From positions 1 to 60,332 of the forward strand of contig PKTM01000027.1 of NCBI GenBank assembly GCA_002869145.1: a stretch of DNA of 60,332 nucleotides, read 5' to 3'. The stretch is from Denitrovibrio sp. (lineage in GTDB: Bacteria > Chrysiogenota > Deferribacteres > Deferribacterales > Geovibrionaceae). This document shows positions 1-8,692 of the stretch, one piece after another (the first letter of the stretch is position 1; every line of letters begins with the position of its first letter). The notes below the pieces were generated by a model. That model ran no database searches. It was not told the origin of the DNA and saw nothing but the letters and a program-made list of their open reading frames with translations. Both the position numbers and the translations under genes were made by a program.

Positions 1-101
1 ATTTTATACCCGAAAGTACATCAAGGTACACTCCCCTTCGATGTTTCTCAATTCTTCCTACTATTACTCACAACTAGAAATTTAAACGAAAGAACGTTCG
101 C

Positions 102-236
102 GTCATCATGAGCTGACTTACTCAGCGTAAGAATCTCAAAACCATTGTTAATTATATCATCTGGTCACTGTGACTATAAGCCTCTGCCAGTCATCAGTCA
201 GGAGATGCTTACTTCGCTGTCGCTCCTCAGCATGAC
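102..236. repeat. 135-bp imperfect inverted-repeat element, copy 1
   Basis: The element begins GTCATCATGAG and ends CTCAGCATGAC, so its termini are inverted repeats of each other with mismatches over about 35 bases (the GTAAG...ATCTC block appears in both arms). Near the middle is the palindrome GTCACTGTGAC at 164-174. A second element of exactly the same length, with the same end type and the same central palindrome, lies at 54078-54212. It carries no reading frame I trust and could be a non-autonomous mobile repeat or an intergenic structured-RNA repeat. The rest of 1-309 shows nothing I can support. Confidence 0.6.
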
Positions 237-309
237 AAAGTAATAAAATGTGCAAAAATGTATCTTTCTTTTAATACCAATTAGATGTAAAGTGCTTAAA
301 GAGGTTTAT

Positions 310-501
310 ATGTTTTATCATCACAACAAAGACAAACAATTGCATAGGTTTAGCTGTACAAATTGCGATGCCGTTGTTTTAGTTGATTTCAGCAGGGTTA
401 GCAAAAATTTCGTTGCAAGGTGCAGGAATTGCGGAGCAGAATACCCGTTTAGCGAGTCAGACAGACGGCTTGTGCGTAAACAGAAAAAACATATAAAATA
501 A
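310..501 (+). CDS. small zinc-ribbon protein (63 aa)
   Basis: This small protein has two CxxC knuckles (CTNC near residue 14 and CRNC near residue 37) spaced as in a zinc ribbon, and a Lys/Arg-rich tail. Its function is unknown; a nucleic-acid or protein-binding role is only an inference from the fold. I start it at 310 because AAAGAGG lies just upstream of that ATG. An in-frame ATG at 250 would add 20 residues that do not resemble the rest. It stands alone ahead of the diguanylate cyclase gene, in the same direction. Confidence 0.6.
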   Translation: MFYHHNKDKQLHRFSCTNCDAVVLVDFSRVSKNFVARCRNCGAEYPFSESDRRLVRKQKKHIK

Positions 502-677
502 TCAATTTAGTAAATATTGCAGGATAATCATACTTTAAAGGTTTTTTCTATTATTATTTTATCGCTATGTCTCATAATTAACATTATAGTTTATCAAATT
601 AATTAATCTAAAAAGCTATTTCATGTGGTAATATCATATAAGTAATTTATTATTTTCTTCACAGGAGACAAATTCTT

Positions 678-1856
678 ATGCAAGAGGAATTATCTGACTC
701 TCCAAAAGACCAACCCGATAAATCTAATCCTATTTCTGAGCGTGTTTATCTGGAGAGAGTTCGCCTTTTTTTCGGAAATGCAGTGGGCAATATGACAGGT
801 TTTTTGATTGGCGGTATATTTATAGCCATTGTGTTGAATTTATCTGAGGTTCGCATAGACCATATAAAAATCTGGCTAATTACGATACTTATATTAGTTC
901 TTGGTGTTGCGTTCGTTGAATATTTATTCAAAAAAACGACACTAACTATTGATAATGCTAAAAAATGGGTAATGGTAAGGGGTTCTTCAGGTGTAGCAAT
1001 AGCCTCTATGTATGGCATATCCCCTTTTCTTTTTCAAGCTAACTCCACTGTTGTTCCAGCGATGTTCCTTTTTATTGTATTTTCAGCGGTAATAGCAATT
1101 GCGTCCACAGGATACTCAATAATGCCTGCATATTATATAGTTTTAAATTGTGTAATTATGGTTCCTTTAACGATCTATTTCATCTCAAAATCAGGCGATA
1201 TGTATAATGTACTTACTTTTACTGCGATATTATGGCAATTGTTCATTCTTAAAAAGGCATGGAGAGTTTCTAAGATATCTATTGAGGCTATCACTCTTAA
1301 TGAGAAATTAAAGGACGAGGTGACGCATCACCTTGAAACTAAAAAAGAACTTCAGCGTATGGCAACACATGACTCTCTGACAGGGCTACCTAACCGCAGA
1401 TTACTAAATGATCTTATGGAGCACGAGTTAAGCAGGTCTTTGAGGTATAATGGATGTTTTGCTGTAATTTTTATAGATCTTGATAATTTTAAAATGGTCA
1501 ATGATACTTATGGACACAATGTTGGTGATAAACTTTTACAGAAAGTAGCTTCGCTGTTGAAATCGCAGACGAGAGAATCAGATATTATAGCTCGTATGGG
1601 CGGCGATGAATTTGTCATAGTTTATTCAGATATAAAAGAAGATATAACAGAGGCCAGAACACTGTCAAACAGACTTTTAGATGTTTTGAAGCACCCTATA
1701 GAGCTTGAAGGTGGCTTAAAAGTTAAGGCAGGAATTTCCATAGGTATTGCTCTTTACCCTAATAACGGGAGCAATATTACACAATTACTAAATGCTGCTG
1801 ACGATGCTATGTATCGCGTGAAGTCTTCTGGTAAGAATAATATAGGTTTTGCATAG
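678..1856 (+). CDS. membrane diguanylate cyclase (GGDEF)
   Basis: The N-terminal 200 residues are hydrophobic with about six membrane segments, followed by a short coiled linker (THHLETKKELQRM) and a GGDEF domain (about residues 225-392). The domain starts with the expected HDSLTGLPNRR and has an intact GGDEF active site. The inhibitory I-site RESD sits five residues before it, so the enzyme is predicted to make c-di-GMP from two GTP with product feedback. The membrane part matches no sensor I can name, so the input signal is unknown. A clear AGGAGA ribosome site precedes the start. Confidence 0.9.
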   Translation: MQEELSDSPKDQPDKSNPISERVYLERVRLFFGNAVGNMTGFLIGGIFIAIVLNLSEVRIDHIKIWLITILILVLGVAFVEYLFKKTTLTIDNAKKWVMVRGSSGVAIASMYGISPFLFQANSTVVPAMFLFIVFSAVIAIASTGYSIMPAYYIVLNCVIMVPLTIYFISKSGDMYNVLTFTAILWQLFILKKAWRVSKISIEAITLNEKLKDEVTHHLETKKELQRMATHDSLTGLPNRRLLNDLMEHELSRSLRYNGCFAVIFIDLDNFKMVNDTYGHNVGDKLLQKVASLLKSQTRESDIIARMGGDEFVIVYSDIKEDITEARTLSNRLLDVLKHPIELEGGLKVKAGISIGIALYPNNGSNITQLLNAADDAMYRVKSSGKNNIGFA

Positions 1857-1931
1857 AATCAAAGTATTTACTTAATAAGATAATAGATGACTTCTTATTA
1901 TGCATAACTTATATTTATTGAGAGGTAATTA

Positions 1932-2192
1932 ATGAAGAAAATTATATTAATAATATCACTTATACTTTCTATCACTGTTTTTGCTAATGCAGGCGAAAAA
2001 TCTGAAAAAGCCGGAGAAGTTGTAGGTGAAGCGGCGAAAGATACTAAAGAAGCCACCATACTTATTATCGATGCCACTAAAAAAGGTGCGAAAAAAACTG
2101 GTAAATTTCTTAAAGAGGTCTTTGAAGATACTAAAGAGAGTGCATCAGATTTCAAAGACGGCGTTAAAGAGGGATATAAAAAGGAAGATTAG
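1932..2192 (+). CDS. small exported amphipathic helical protein (86 aa)
   Basis: It has a signal peptide (MKKIILIISLILSITVFANA, cleavage expected after ANA) followed by about 66 highly charged residues. These contain KxxKE/DTKE-type repeats predicted to form amphipathic helix, similar in style to LEA or YtxH-like stress proteins. I do not recognise the family. GAGAGG precedes the start. The stop codon overlaps the stop of the convergent Fe-S protein gene. An antisense frame covers most of it, but the signal peptide and ribosome site favour this strand. Confidence 0.6.
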   Translation: MKKIILIISLILSITVFANAGEKSEKAGEVVGEAAKDTKEATILIIDATKKGAKKTGKFLKEVFEDTKESASDFKDGVKEGYKKED

Positions 2193-3043
2193 ATCCTCTT
2201 TACTGGATTCTGTTTTTCGCATGGGATTTTGACCTGACAAAGCCCGCATGGTGTCTGCATTTCGCCAAGAATTTCTTTAGCGTACGGCGCAGTAACACCC
2301 CTTATATAGTCATGGCAGATCTGTTTGTCATGCCCTTCTGCGGAGATGGCTCCAACCGGGCATCTTTTGATGCAGGCTCCGCATGTCCCTTTTGCATAAT
2401 AAAGACAGTTGTCGGTGTGGTTTTCAAATATTCTTTCATCGGGTGTAATATGAGCATCAATTACAACTGAGCCGATACGTATTGCTTTCCCTTTTTCGGT
2501 AATAAAGCCGTCTGACAGTCCGAAAGTGCCAAGACCTGCAGCATATGCAGTATGACGTTCTGACCAGTTGGATGCATACCCGTAAGCGGTTGATTGCCTA
2601 TAGCCGAATTCCTCTCTGACGGCAGGAGCAACTGCCTTTATCCCTAAGCTTATGAACTTGCTCTGTAACTGCTCTCGCAGAATCATATTAAAATGCTCTC
2701 CATAGTGTCTGGAGTGTATCCATCTGGATGAGGGGAGTTCAGTTTCTTTTCGCTGATCTATAAGGGTTGTATCTGTCTGCGGTAGAATCCAGACGATGAC
2801 GCTGAGGTTGTTTTCGTTAAACGTATCATTAGGATATGCTAGTTTTATTGCGTCTTTAGGTGTCCAGTAAAAATCTCCTATGAGGCTTTTGTAGATGTTA
2901 AAAAGCGGGTCTGCTCCGCTTGCAAAGCCAACAACAGCAGTCTCCCATGCTTTTTCATTAAATGCTTTCAGAGTGTTATCCGGCGAATTTTCTATTAATT
3001 CATTAATATGATTAATAGCGGTGCTTTTTAAATCGTTAGTCAT
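2189..3043 (-). CDS. QueG-like 4Fe-4S protein
   Basis: The C-terminal third holds a ferredoxin-like pair of clusters: a CxxCxxxCP motif in GTCGACIKRCPVGAI, then further cysteines in QICHDY and TPCGLCQVKIPC. The N-terminal part resembles the cobalamin-binding region of epoxyqueuosine reductase-like proteins. At 284 residues it is shorter than true QueG, so queuosine synthesis should not be assumed. It overlaps the end of the TetR gene by 8 bases and is probably co-transcribed with and controlled by it. The substrate is unknown. Confidence 0.7.
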   Translation of the reverse strand: MTNDLKSTAINHINELIENSPDNTLKAFNEKAWETAVVGFASGADPLFNIYKSLIGDFYWTPKDAIKLAYPNDTFNENNLSVIVWILPQTDTTLIDQRKETELPSSRWIHSRHYGEHFNMILREQLQSKFISLGIKAVAPAVREEFGYRQSTAYGYASNWSERHTAYAAGLGTFGLSDGFITEKGKAIRIGSVVIDAHITPDERIFENHTDNCLYYAKGTCGACIKRCPVGAISAEGHDKQICHDYIRGVTAPYAKEILGEMQTPCGLCQVKIPCEKQNPVKRI

Positions 3044-3596
3044 TCTTAGCCTCTGAAAGAAGTTTTTGAGTTATAGAAATGCCTCTATCTATAGGCCAAA
3101 AGTCTCTATAGTTTTTAACAGAGATATTTGCACCTTCGTAAATGACATACAACATTTCAGCAAGCATTTCATTGTTTTGGTATTCTGATAGTTCATTTTT
3201 GATAAGATCAAGAAGTCTGCTCTTATGCTTTGTCACCACCAGCCTTATAGCGTTTTCGTGTTCATTTATCTCAGAAGCTATGTTTAAGAAATGGCAACCA
3301 TTGAAGTCGTTGGCAATAGCATTTTGACGAATGTTTTCGAATAAGTTGCAGATACGCTCCACTGGATTTTCTCCAGTTGTAATGAACTGTTTCTGTCTCT
3401 GGTTTGCTGTTATGTGTTTGTCTTCGAGGTAGGCGACACACAGAGCTTCTTTAGATGGGAAATATTGATAGAAACTGGCTTTGGCCACTTCTGCCTCTTT
3501 GATTATCTGGTTTATCCCTGTGGCTCTGTAGCCCTGTTCATAAAATAGTTTTTCGGCTGTTTGCATCAGCCTCTCTTTGACAGGAGTTTTGCTCAT
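3036..3596 (-). CDS. TetR/AcrR-family transcriptional regulator
   Basis: Residues 1-55 form a typical TetR helix-turn-helix region (KERLMQTAEKLFYEQGYRATGINQI, then VAKASFYQYFPSKEAL). The ligand-binding C-terminal domain is variable, as is usual. It is the first gene of a two-gene unit with the Fe-S protein downstream (8-base overlap). A 16-base palindrome lies only 13 bases before the start codon, which suggests autoregulation of the pair. The inducer is unknown. Confidence 0.88.
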   Translation of the reverse strand: MSKTPVKERLMQTAEKLFYEQGYRATGINQIIKEAEVAKASFYQYFPSKEALCVAYLEDKHITANQRQKQFITTGENPVERICNLFENIRQNAIANDFNGCHFLNIASEINEHENAIRLVVTKHKSRLLDLIKNELSEYQNNEMLAEMLYVIYEGANISVKNYRDFWPIDRGISITQKLLSEAKND

Positions 3597-3608
3597 ATGA
3601 TGATTATA

Positions 3609-3624
3609 GACAGACTGGTCTGTC
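3609..3624. promoter_or_regulatory. probable TetR operator palindrome
   Basis: GACAGACTGGTCTGTC is a perfect inverted repeat (7-base arms, 2-base spacer) immediately upstream of the TetR gene start. GACNGTC-type palindromes are typical of TetR/AcrR operators. Binding by the adjacent regulator is inferred from position. Confidence 0.65.
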
Positions 3625-3674
3625 TGTCAAGGAATATTTTTATATTACGCTTATGTATGCAGAAAACAAGTGGA

Positions 3675-5036
3675 TTATCTAAAGTTGAATACTCTGTAAA
3701 TCCCTTCTCTCTCTTCTGCTTTCAAGTCGTTTGTCTTGGTTCTGCTTCTGCTCAGGCATGTACCATTTTCCAGATAGTTGATAGCATTTTGAAGCATTCT
3801 TTCGTTTGGATCGCCAAGTTGGTGTTCAAGGTCATCGGTGTCATCACAGTCCACTGGAACACCACTATAATATTCGCCGTATCCTGCGGAGTTGTATGTT
3901 TGGAATGATATTGGAACCAGATAGTTTGAGCAAAAAGGAAAAGAGTACATTCCTGCTGGTTTGCCGTATGTGTCTGAACCAATCAAGTAAGTGGAGATAT
4001 AGGGTTGAAGTCCGGTTATTAGCAGTTCACTGGATGAAGCAGTTTTATCTGAGACAAGAAACACTACTTTGTCTACTGCAAGGTCATAAGATGGAGCAGT
4101 TAAAGCTACCGCTCTGTTCCATGAGCTGTATCTGGTATTGTGTATGTAATAATATAATATCTCATATGCTAATGAAGAGCCGGCCACAGCACTGGCAATA
4201 TATCTGGCGGCGGATGTCTGACCTCCACCGTTATATCGCAGGTCTATAACCAGTTCTTTTACTCCGTTATCTCTGAATGCTGTAAAGGCTGCACTCAGGT
4301 CTGAGGTGTAGTTGCTGTTAAAGTGCAAATAAAGCAGATATCCGATTTTTTCACCGTTACTATTATTAGTGAATATATCGTAGGCAGGCACGGAGTCAGC
4401 TGTATATGTGTCTTTAGTTAGACTTACTGTCCCTGTATTGTTATTGTTGTCAATATAGGTTAGCCCTACATTATAGCCCAATTCGTTTGGCCCGAATGCA
4501 TCATCCCAACTGCTGTTTTGTATTATGTCGGTCGCAGAATACCCGTTAATGTTGGTTAGTTCATAGCCTCTTTCTAAAGATGCATTATCCGCAGGTGAGC
4601 CAGGGTAAACAAATGTAAGGAAGATTTCATTGTTAAGAGCAGAATATGCGTATTTGAAACCCATTCCGATATTATCCCCGCTGTAGTAAGCGTTGTAGTC
4701 CGCCTGAGAAATGACGTAACTCCATTTATCTGCAGAATACTTAAGGGCGTTTAAAAGCTCAGTATTTGAAGAATAACTGGTAGGTGAAAGTGATGGTGTA
4801 TTACTGCTCCAAAGATAAACATCATGCATTGCAGTATAAATAAATTCTCTCTGAGCAGTTTCTGTGCATTCGCTGGTGTCTGGGGTGTATGCAAGAAAAC
4901 CTATAGGACCTACATCTGCAGAATCATCTGTACTTGCTGCATTTCCGCCGCCTCCACCGCCGCCGCAGGAAACTGTTAAAAGTAATATTATTGCAATTGT
5001 GAAAAGTTTGATTTGTGAGAATTTATTTGTTTTCAT
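3675..5036 (-). CDS. S41-family peptidase lipoprotein
   Basis: The N-terminus is a lipoprotein signal with lipobox LTVSC followed by a run of seven glycines, which probably tethers the enzyme to the outer membrane. A PDZ-like stretch (GSPADNASLERGYEL) precedes the tail-specific protease core. In that core, LVIDLRYNGGGQT and TASSSELLITG (nucleophile Ser) and TYGKP (catalytic Lys) match the C-terminal-processing peptidase dyad. I chose the MKTNKF start; an in-frame ATG 18 bases upstream is possible and neither has a good ribosome site. The substrate is unknown, and it is distinct from the CtpA-type enzyme at 17750-19000. Confidence 0.85.
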   Translation of the reverse strand: MKTNKFSQIKLFTIAIILLLTVSCGGGGGGGNAASTDDSADVGPIGFLAYTPDTSECTETAQREFIYTAMHDVYLWSSNTPSLSPTSYSSNTELLNALKYSADKWSYVISQADYNAYYSGDNIGMGFKYAYSALNNEIFLTFVYPGSPADNASLERGYELTNINGYSATDIIQNSSWDDAFGPNELGYNVGLTYIDNNNNTGTVSLTKDTYTADSVPAYDIFTNNSNGEKIGYLLYLHFNSNYTSDLSAAFTAFRDNGVKELVIDLRYNGGGQTSAARYIASAVAGSSLAYEILYYYIHNTRYSSWNRAVALTAPSYDLAVDKVVFLVSDKTASSSELLITGLQPYISTYLIGSDTYGKPAGMYSFPFCSNYLVPISFQTYNSAGYGEYYSGVPVDCDDTDDLEHQLGDPNERMLQNAINYLENGTCLSRSRTKTNDLKAEEREGIYRVFNFR

Positions 5037-5139
5037 AAGCTTATTATATAACATTTATTAAAAAATTTATGATGAAATTGAAATAAAGCCAATTTTGCAT
5101 TAAAATAAATAAGTACTATTATTTTTAAGGGTTTAACAA

Positions 5140-6051
5140 ATGAATATTTCAATTGACCAGGCCATTACAATTTTCAATCATCTTGAAGAAACTATTGTAT
5201 TTTTTTCTCCAGATGGTGACTATCTCTCAGTATGCGGTTCTGATGTCTGTGTGAAAGAAGCAGATTTCGCAGGAAAAAATATTAGCGACGTAATAACTTC
5301 CGAAACGGCATCCTTGTTTAAAGCGAAAATAACCGAATCCCTAAAAAAGAATGAGGTTATTAGTTTTGAGTATCAAGTCTCAGATATACTTAACTTTGGT
5401 TTAAATAATGAAGAAAATTCAGGGAATGAACGTCACTTCAGAGTAAGGGTAATCCCTTGCGCTGGTGATATGCCTTTTGTTGTATGGGTTGTATATGACA
5501 TAAGTCAATTGAGAAATATAGAGCAGCGTATTAATAATAATGACATGGAAGAGCCAGTGACAGGTGTTTATAACCGAAGGTTCTTATTCAAAGAACTGAA
5601 TAATTTCTTTCAGCGTTTCCAGCGCGGCAGTAATGGTTATTCTGTTATTATAATAAACATTTATCCTAACGAAAAGTTCAGCGAAAGTTTTGCATACGAG
5701 GTCAATGACAAAATAGTGACCAATTTCATAGCTCTTATTAAAAATACTCTCAGAAGCACAGACATTTTCGCAAGTGCAGGTAACGATGATTTTATCGTTT
5801 TACTCCCCGACACCCCTTCTAAAGGCGCAGAGCTTATGGCAGGCAGGCTTCGCCTGTCTATTGAGAGCCACATTTTCGAAATAGAAGCTGACCAGATATG
5901 TATAACAGCTAGTTTTGGCTGCAGCGAGGTATCTTCTGATGACTCCAGCTATGACAATGTCATTAACAGAGCTGAGATAGCTCTTTATCAGGCAAAGCAT
6001 GAGGGTGGCAATGTTGTGAACAGGCTTGACAATAAAAACTGGAAAAAGTAA
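5140..6051 (+). CDS. PAS domain protein with degenerate GGDEF
   Basis: A PAS-like domain occupies about residues 5-130 (LEETIVFFSPDGDYLSVCG at the start, VVWVVYDISQLR at the end). A GGDEF-fold domain fills the rest, beginning with EPVTGVYNRR. The active-site motif is GNDDF instead of GGDEF, which should abolish or weaken cyclase activity. The I-site RSTD five residues upstream is intact, so it may bind c-di-GMP and act as a receptor. It lies 105 bases ahead of pabA in the same direction. Confidence 0.8.
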   Translation: MNISIDQAITIFNHLEETIVFFSPDGDYLSVCGSDVCVKEADFAGKNISDVITSETASLFKAKITESLKKNEVISFEYQVSDILNFGLNNEENSGNERHFRVRVIPCAGDMPFVVWVVYDISQLRNIEQRINNNDMEEPVTGVYNRRFLFKELNNFFQRFQRGSNGYSVIIINIYPNEKFSESFAYEVNDKIVTNFIALIKNTLRSTDIFASAGNDDFIVLLPDTPSKGAELMAGRLRLSIESHIFEIEADQICITASFGCSEVSSDDSSYDNVINRAEIALYQAKHEGGNVVNRLDNKNWKK

Positions 6052-6156
6052 CCAGAAAACATATAAAAAGTAGGATACTGCAATCTATTTGCCCAACAAC
6101 ACTTCCGGATAAGCAAAATATTGTCTTTTCAATTTTAAAGGTGTAAAACATCGATT

Positions 6157-6690
6157 ATGAAGCTTCTGCTAATAGATAATAATGACAGTTTTACATATAA
6201 CCTTTACCACCTCATAATCCGCAACACGGGTTTTGACACCTGTGTGCTTCCATACGATAAACTTCCTATGTGTGACAACTTAGAATATGACGCTTTTGTT
6301 ATATCTCCAGGACCAGGTCATCCATCGGAATACATCTATTATTCTGAAATATTTAACACCGGCAAGCCTGTTTTTGGTGTTTGCCTGGGGATGCAGATAA
6401 TTAATTTGCATTTTGCAGGTGAGGTTACACGACTTGAGGGCTGCAGGCATGGCGTTACTCTTCCCGCAGAGTACAACAAAGAGTTTATAGATGTAGCGGT
6501 TTATAATTCGCTTTACTGCTCTTTGGTTCCTGATGTTTTTGAAATAATTTCTAAAAGTGTTAATGTACCTATGTGGATAAAACACAAGGAGCAACCCATT
6601 GCAGGCGTTCAGTTTCACCCAGAATCTTTCCTTACAAAAAATGGCGGCAGGATATTAACAGATGCATTCAGCAGTATTGGAATCATTTGA
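6157..6690 (+). CDS. pabA: aminodeoxychorismate synthase glutaminase component
   Basis: This is a class I glutamine amidotransferase of the PabA/TrpG family (177 residues, slightly short). It has the opening LLIDNNDSFTYNL, the oxyanion region SPGPGHP, the nucleophile elbow GVCLGMQ and the catalytic HPE in GVQFHPESF. It supplies ammonia to PabB for 4-amino-4-deoxychorismate in folate synthesis. The role is assigned to pabA rather than trpG from the pabB and pabC genes that follow with overlaps. The stop is a TGA inside the start of pabB, showing TGA works as a terminator here. Confidence 0.88.
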   Translation: MKLLLIDNNDSFTYNLYHLIIRNTGFDTCVLPYDKLPMCDNLEYDAFVISPGPGHPSEYIYYSEIFNTGKPVFGVCLGMQIINLHFAGEVTRLEGCRHGVTLPAEYNKEFIDVAVYNSLYCSLVPDVFEIISKSVNVPMWIKHKEQPIAGVQFHPESFLTKNGGRILTDAFSSIGII

Positions 6691-7903
6691 AAAAAAGGAC
6701 TTTCTGAATTTTGTCAGGGCAGTTTCAGGGATATGGGAAACAGATGCTCTCTTCTCTGGCGCAGGCTACACTGGGGAAAATGTCTCTGTCTGCTATATCT
6801 TGCCAATAAGCAGTTATGCTGTGACAGGCAGGGAGAGTGTTAGCGGACTGAGAAGATTTATTAACTCGGATGATAAAGAAACTTACGGTTTTTTAGCTTA
6901 TGATTTAGGTCTGTCTCTGAAAGATGTGCACACAGACAAAAAGCTAATGACTGACCCCGGGCTTTTTAAAAAATACGCTGCATATGCAAGACACTGTGGG
7001 CAAAGGCTTACTATAGAGTCGGATTGTCCTGTCATTCTGGAAAAAGCACTTATAGCTTACGAAACATACAGCCCAACGCCACCAAACATGTCAGCAGCAG
7101 ATGTTAAATGCAACATGACTCGTCAGGATTATGTTGGAAAGGTAAAAGAAGTCATTGAGTACATCCGTGATGGTCATACATATCAGCTTAATCTCTCCAT
7201 GATGTTTGAGGCAGAAACTTATGAAAAACCATATGACATCTGGGCGCATACAGCAGAAATGAATCCCGCTCCTTTTTATGCACTATTTAAATTTAACGAG
7301 GGTCACATATTATCGACCTCACCCGAAAGGTTCATAAAAGTTTCTGACAGAAAGGTGCTTTCTCAACCGATAAAAGGTACGCTGCGCTTTAAAGAATATT
7401 ATCCTGAGCTGGAACAAAAGCTTACAGAATCTGTTAAAGAGAGCGCTGAGCTTTCTATGATCGTTGATCTCATCAGAAACGACATCTCCGAGACCTGTGA
7501 GGTTGGCAGTGTAGAGGTTTTGGAACATAAATCTGTGATGTGTGTTGATGATCTGCTTCAGATGTACAGCAGTGTTTGTGGTACTCTTAAAGACGGTAAA
7601 GATGTTCTTGACCTGCTTTTTTCAGCCTTCCCCGGAGGGTCTGTTACAGGCTGCCCGAAAAAGCGATCAATGGAGCTTATAGATTCACTGGAGCCGCACT
7701 CAAGAGGTGTTTACTGTTGAAGTATAGTGAGGGTGCTGGACATGGACAACATGGACTCATCTGTTGCTATAAGAACCGGAGTACTCAAAAACAACACATT
7801 CAGTTTTTACGCTGGAAGCGGAATAGTTGCTGATTCTGTACCGGAAAACGAATATGAAGAATCCGTCAGCAAGGCGGACAAATTTTTAAGGTTGTTCAGA
7901 TGA
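6662..7903 (+). pseudogene. pabB: aminodeoxychorismate synthase component I, interrupted by an in-frame TGA
   Basis: This chorismate-binding enzyme has the PIKGT motif, where Lys is diagnostic for aminodeoxychorismate rather than anthranilate synthase, plus MIVDLIRNDIS and FPGGSVTGCPK. An in-frame TGA at 7718-7720 falls directly after RGVYC, where the family has RGVYCGSIG. After it the same frame runs 60 more codons with the conserved AIRTG, AGSGIVADS and EYEE elements. That frame ends at 7903 in an ATGA overlap with pabC, so the original gene spans 413 codons plus stop. The simplest change is GGA (Gly353) to TGA. It overlaps pabA by 29 bases. True decay, sequence error or readthrough cannot be told apart here. 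Confidence 0.85.
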
Positions 7904-8598
7904 AAGTATTTTACAAAGACAAGTACACCAGTGAGCTGCTTTATGACCCTTCAAGCATTAGTTTCAGGTATGGTGCAGGGGTTTTCGAGACACTTCTTTA
8001 TGATGGGAAAGAAATTCAGCATCTTGATAAACATCTCGATAGGCTGAATGCATCAACCCGTTTTTTTGGTTATGAGACATACAGTTTTAACTACAGAGAA
8101 GTAATATTCAAACTGATAAGCGAAAATCTGCTTACAGATCTGCCGGCGAAGGTCAATATCTGTCATGTTATGGAAAAGTTTGATGAATATTACATTTTTA
8201 TATCCGCAGTCGCCTATAATGCGCCCCTGCAAAGCAAGGTCTTGAGATTATGCACTTACCCAAACCATCACGACACATACATGAGCAGACATAAAACAAT
8301 GAACTATATGCATTTTCTTATGGCGAAAAAATATGCCGAAAAAAATGGGTGTGACGATGCTTTGCTTTTAGACAGTAACAAAAATGTACTGGAAACTTCC
8401 ACATCTGCAATAGTTTTGTTTGATGGCGAAGATTACTTTGTTCCAGAAAATGAAAATATTCTTCCAAGTATCGCAAGAGATGTCTTCTCACAAAAGCATA
8501 GAATAAGGCGCAAAAATATAAAACTGTACAGTCTGAAGGACTATGAGATTTTCGTAATGAACTCCCTGATGGGTGTCAGAAAAGCAGAAATTATATAA
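7900..8598 (+). CDS. pabC: aminodeoxychorismate lyase (class IV PLP enzyme)
   Basis: This is a fold-type IV PLP enzyme (232 residues) with the family opening SFRYGAGVFETLLYDG and a candidate PLP lysine in RHKTMNYM. It converts 4-amino-4-deoxychorismate to 4-aminobenzoate and pyruvate. Position supports PabC over a branched-chain or D-amino-acid aminotransferase: its ATG overlaps the reconstructed pabB stop (ATGA), so the three pab genes form one translationally coupled operon. Confidence 0.82.
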   Translation: MKVFYKDKYTSELLYDPSSISFRYGAGVFETLLYDGKEIQHLDKHLDRLNASTRFFGYETYSFNYREVIFKLISENLLTDLPAKVNICHVMEKFDEYYIFISAVAYNAPLQSKVLRLCTYPNHHDTYMSRHKTMNYMHFLMAKKYAEKNGCDDALLLDSNKNVLETSTSAIVLFDGEDYFVPENENILPSIARDVFSQKHRIRRKNIKLYSLKDYEIFVMNSLMGVRKAEII

Positions 8599-8692
8599 AG
8601 CCAGAGTTAGCAATAAAAACTAAAATATCTTGTACAACTCATAAAATCCGGTAGAATATCATCCGGACTTTTAATATTCCAGCAGGTGATTC

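Noticed and set aside
1-111. Possible partial gene entering at the left edge (several frames open)
   Set aside because: More than one frame is open on both strands over a short distance and none matches a family I know.
1898-2155. 85-codon minus-strand frame opposite the small exported protein
   Set aside because: The plus-strand frame has a clean signal peptide and ribosome site, and the minus-strand frame has neither.
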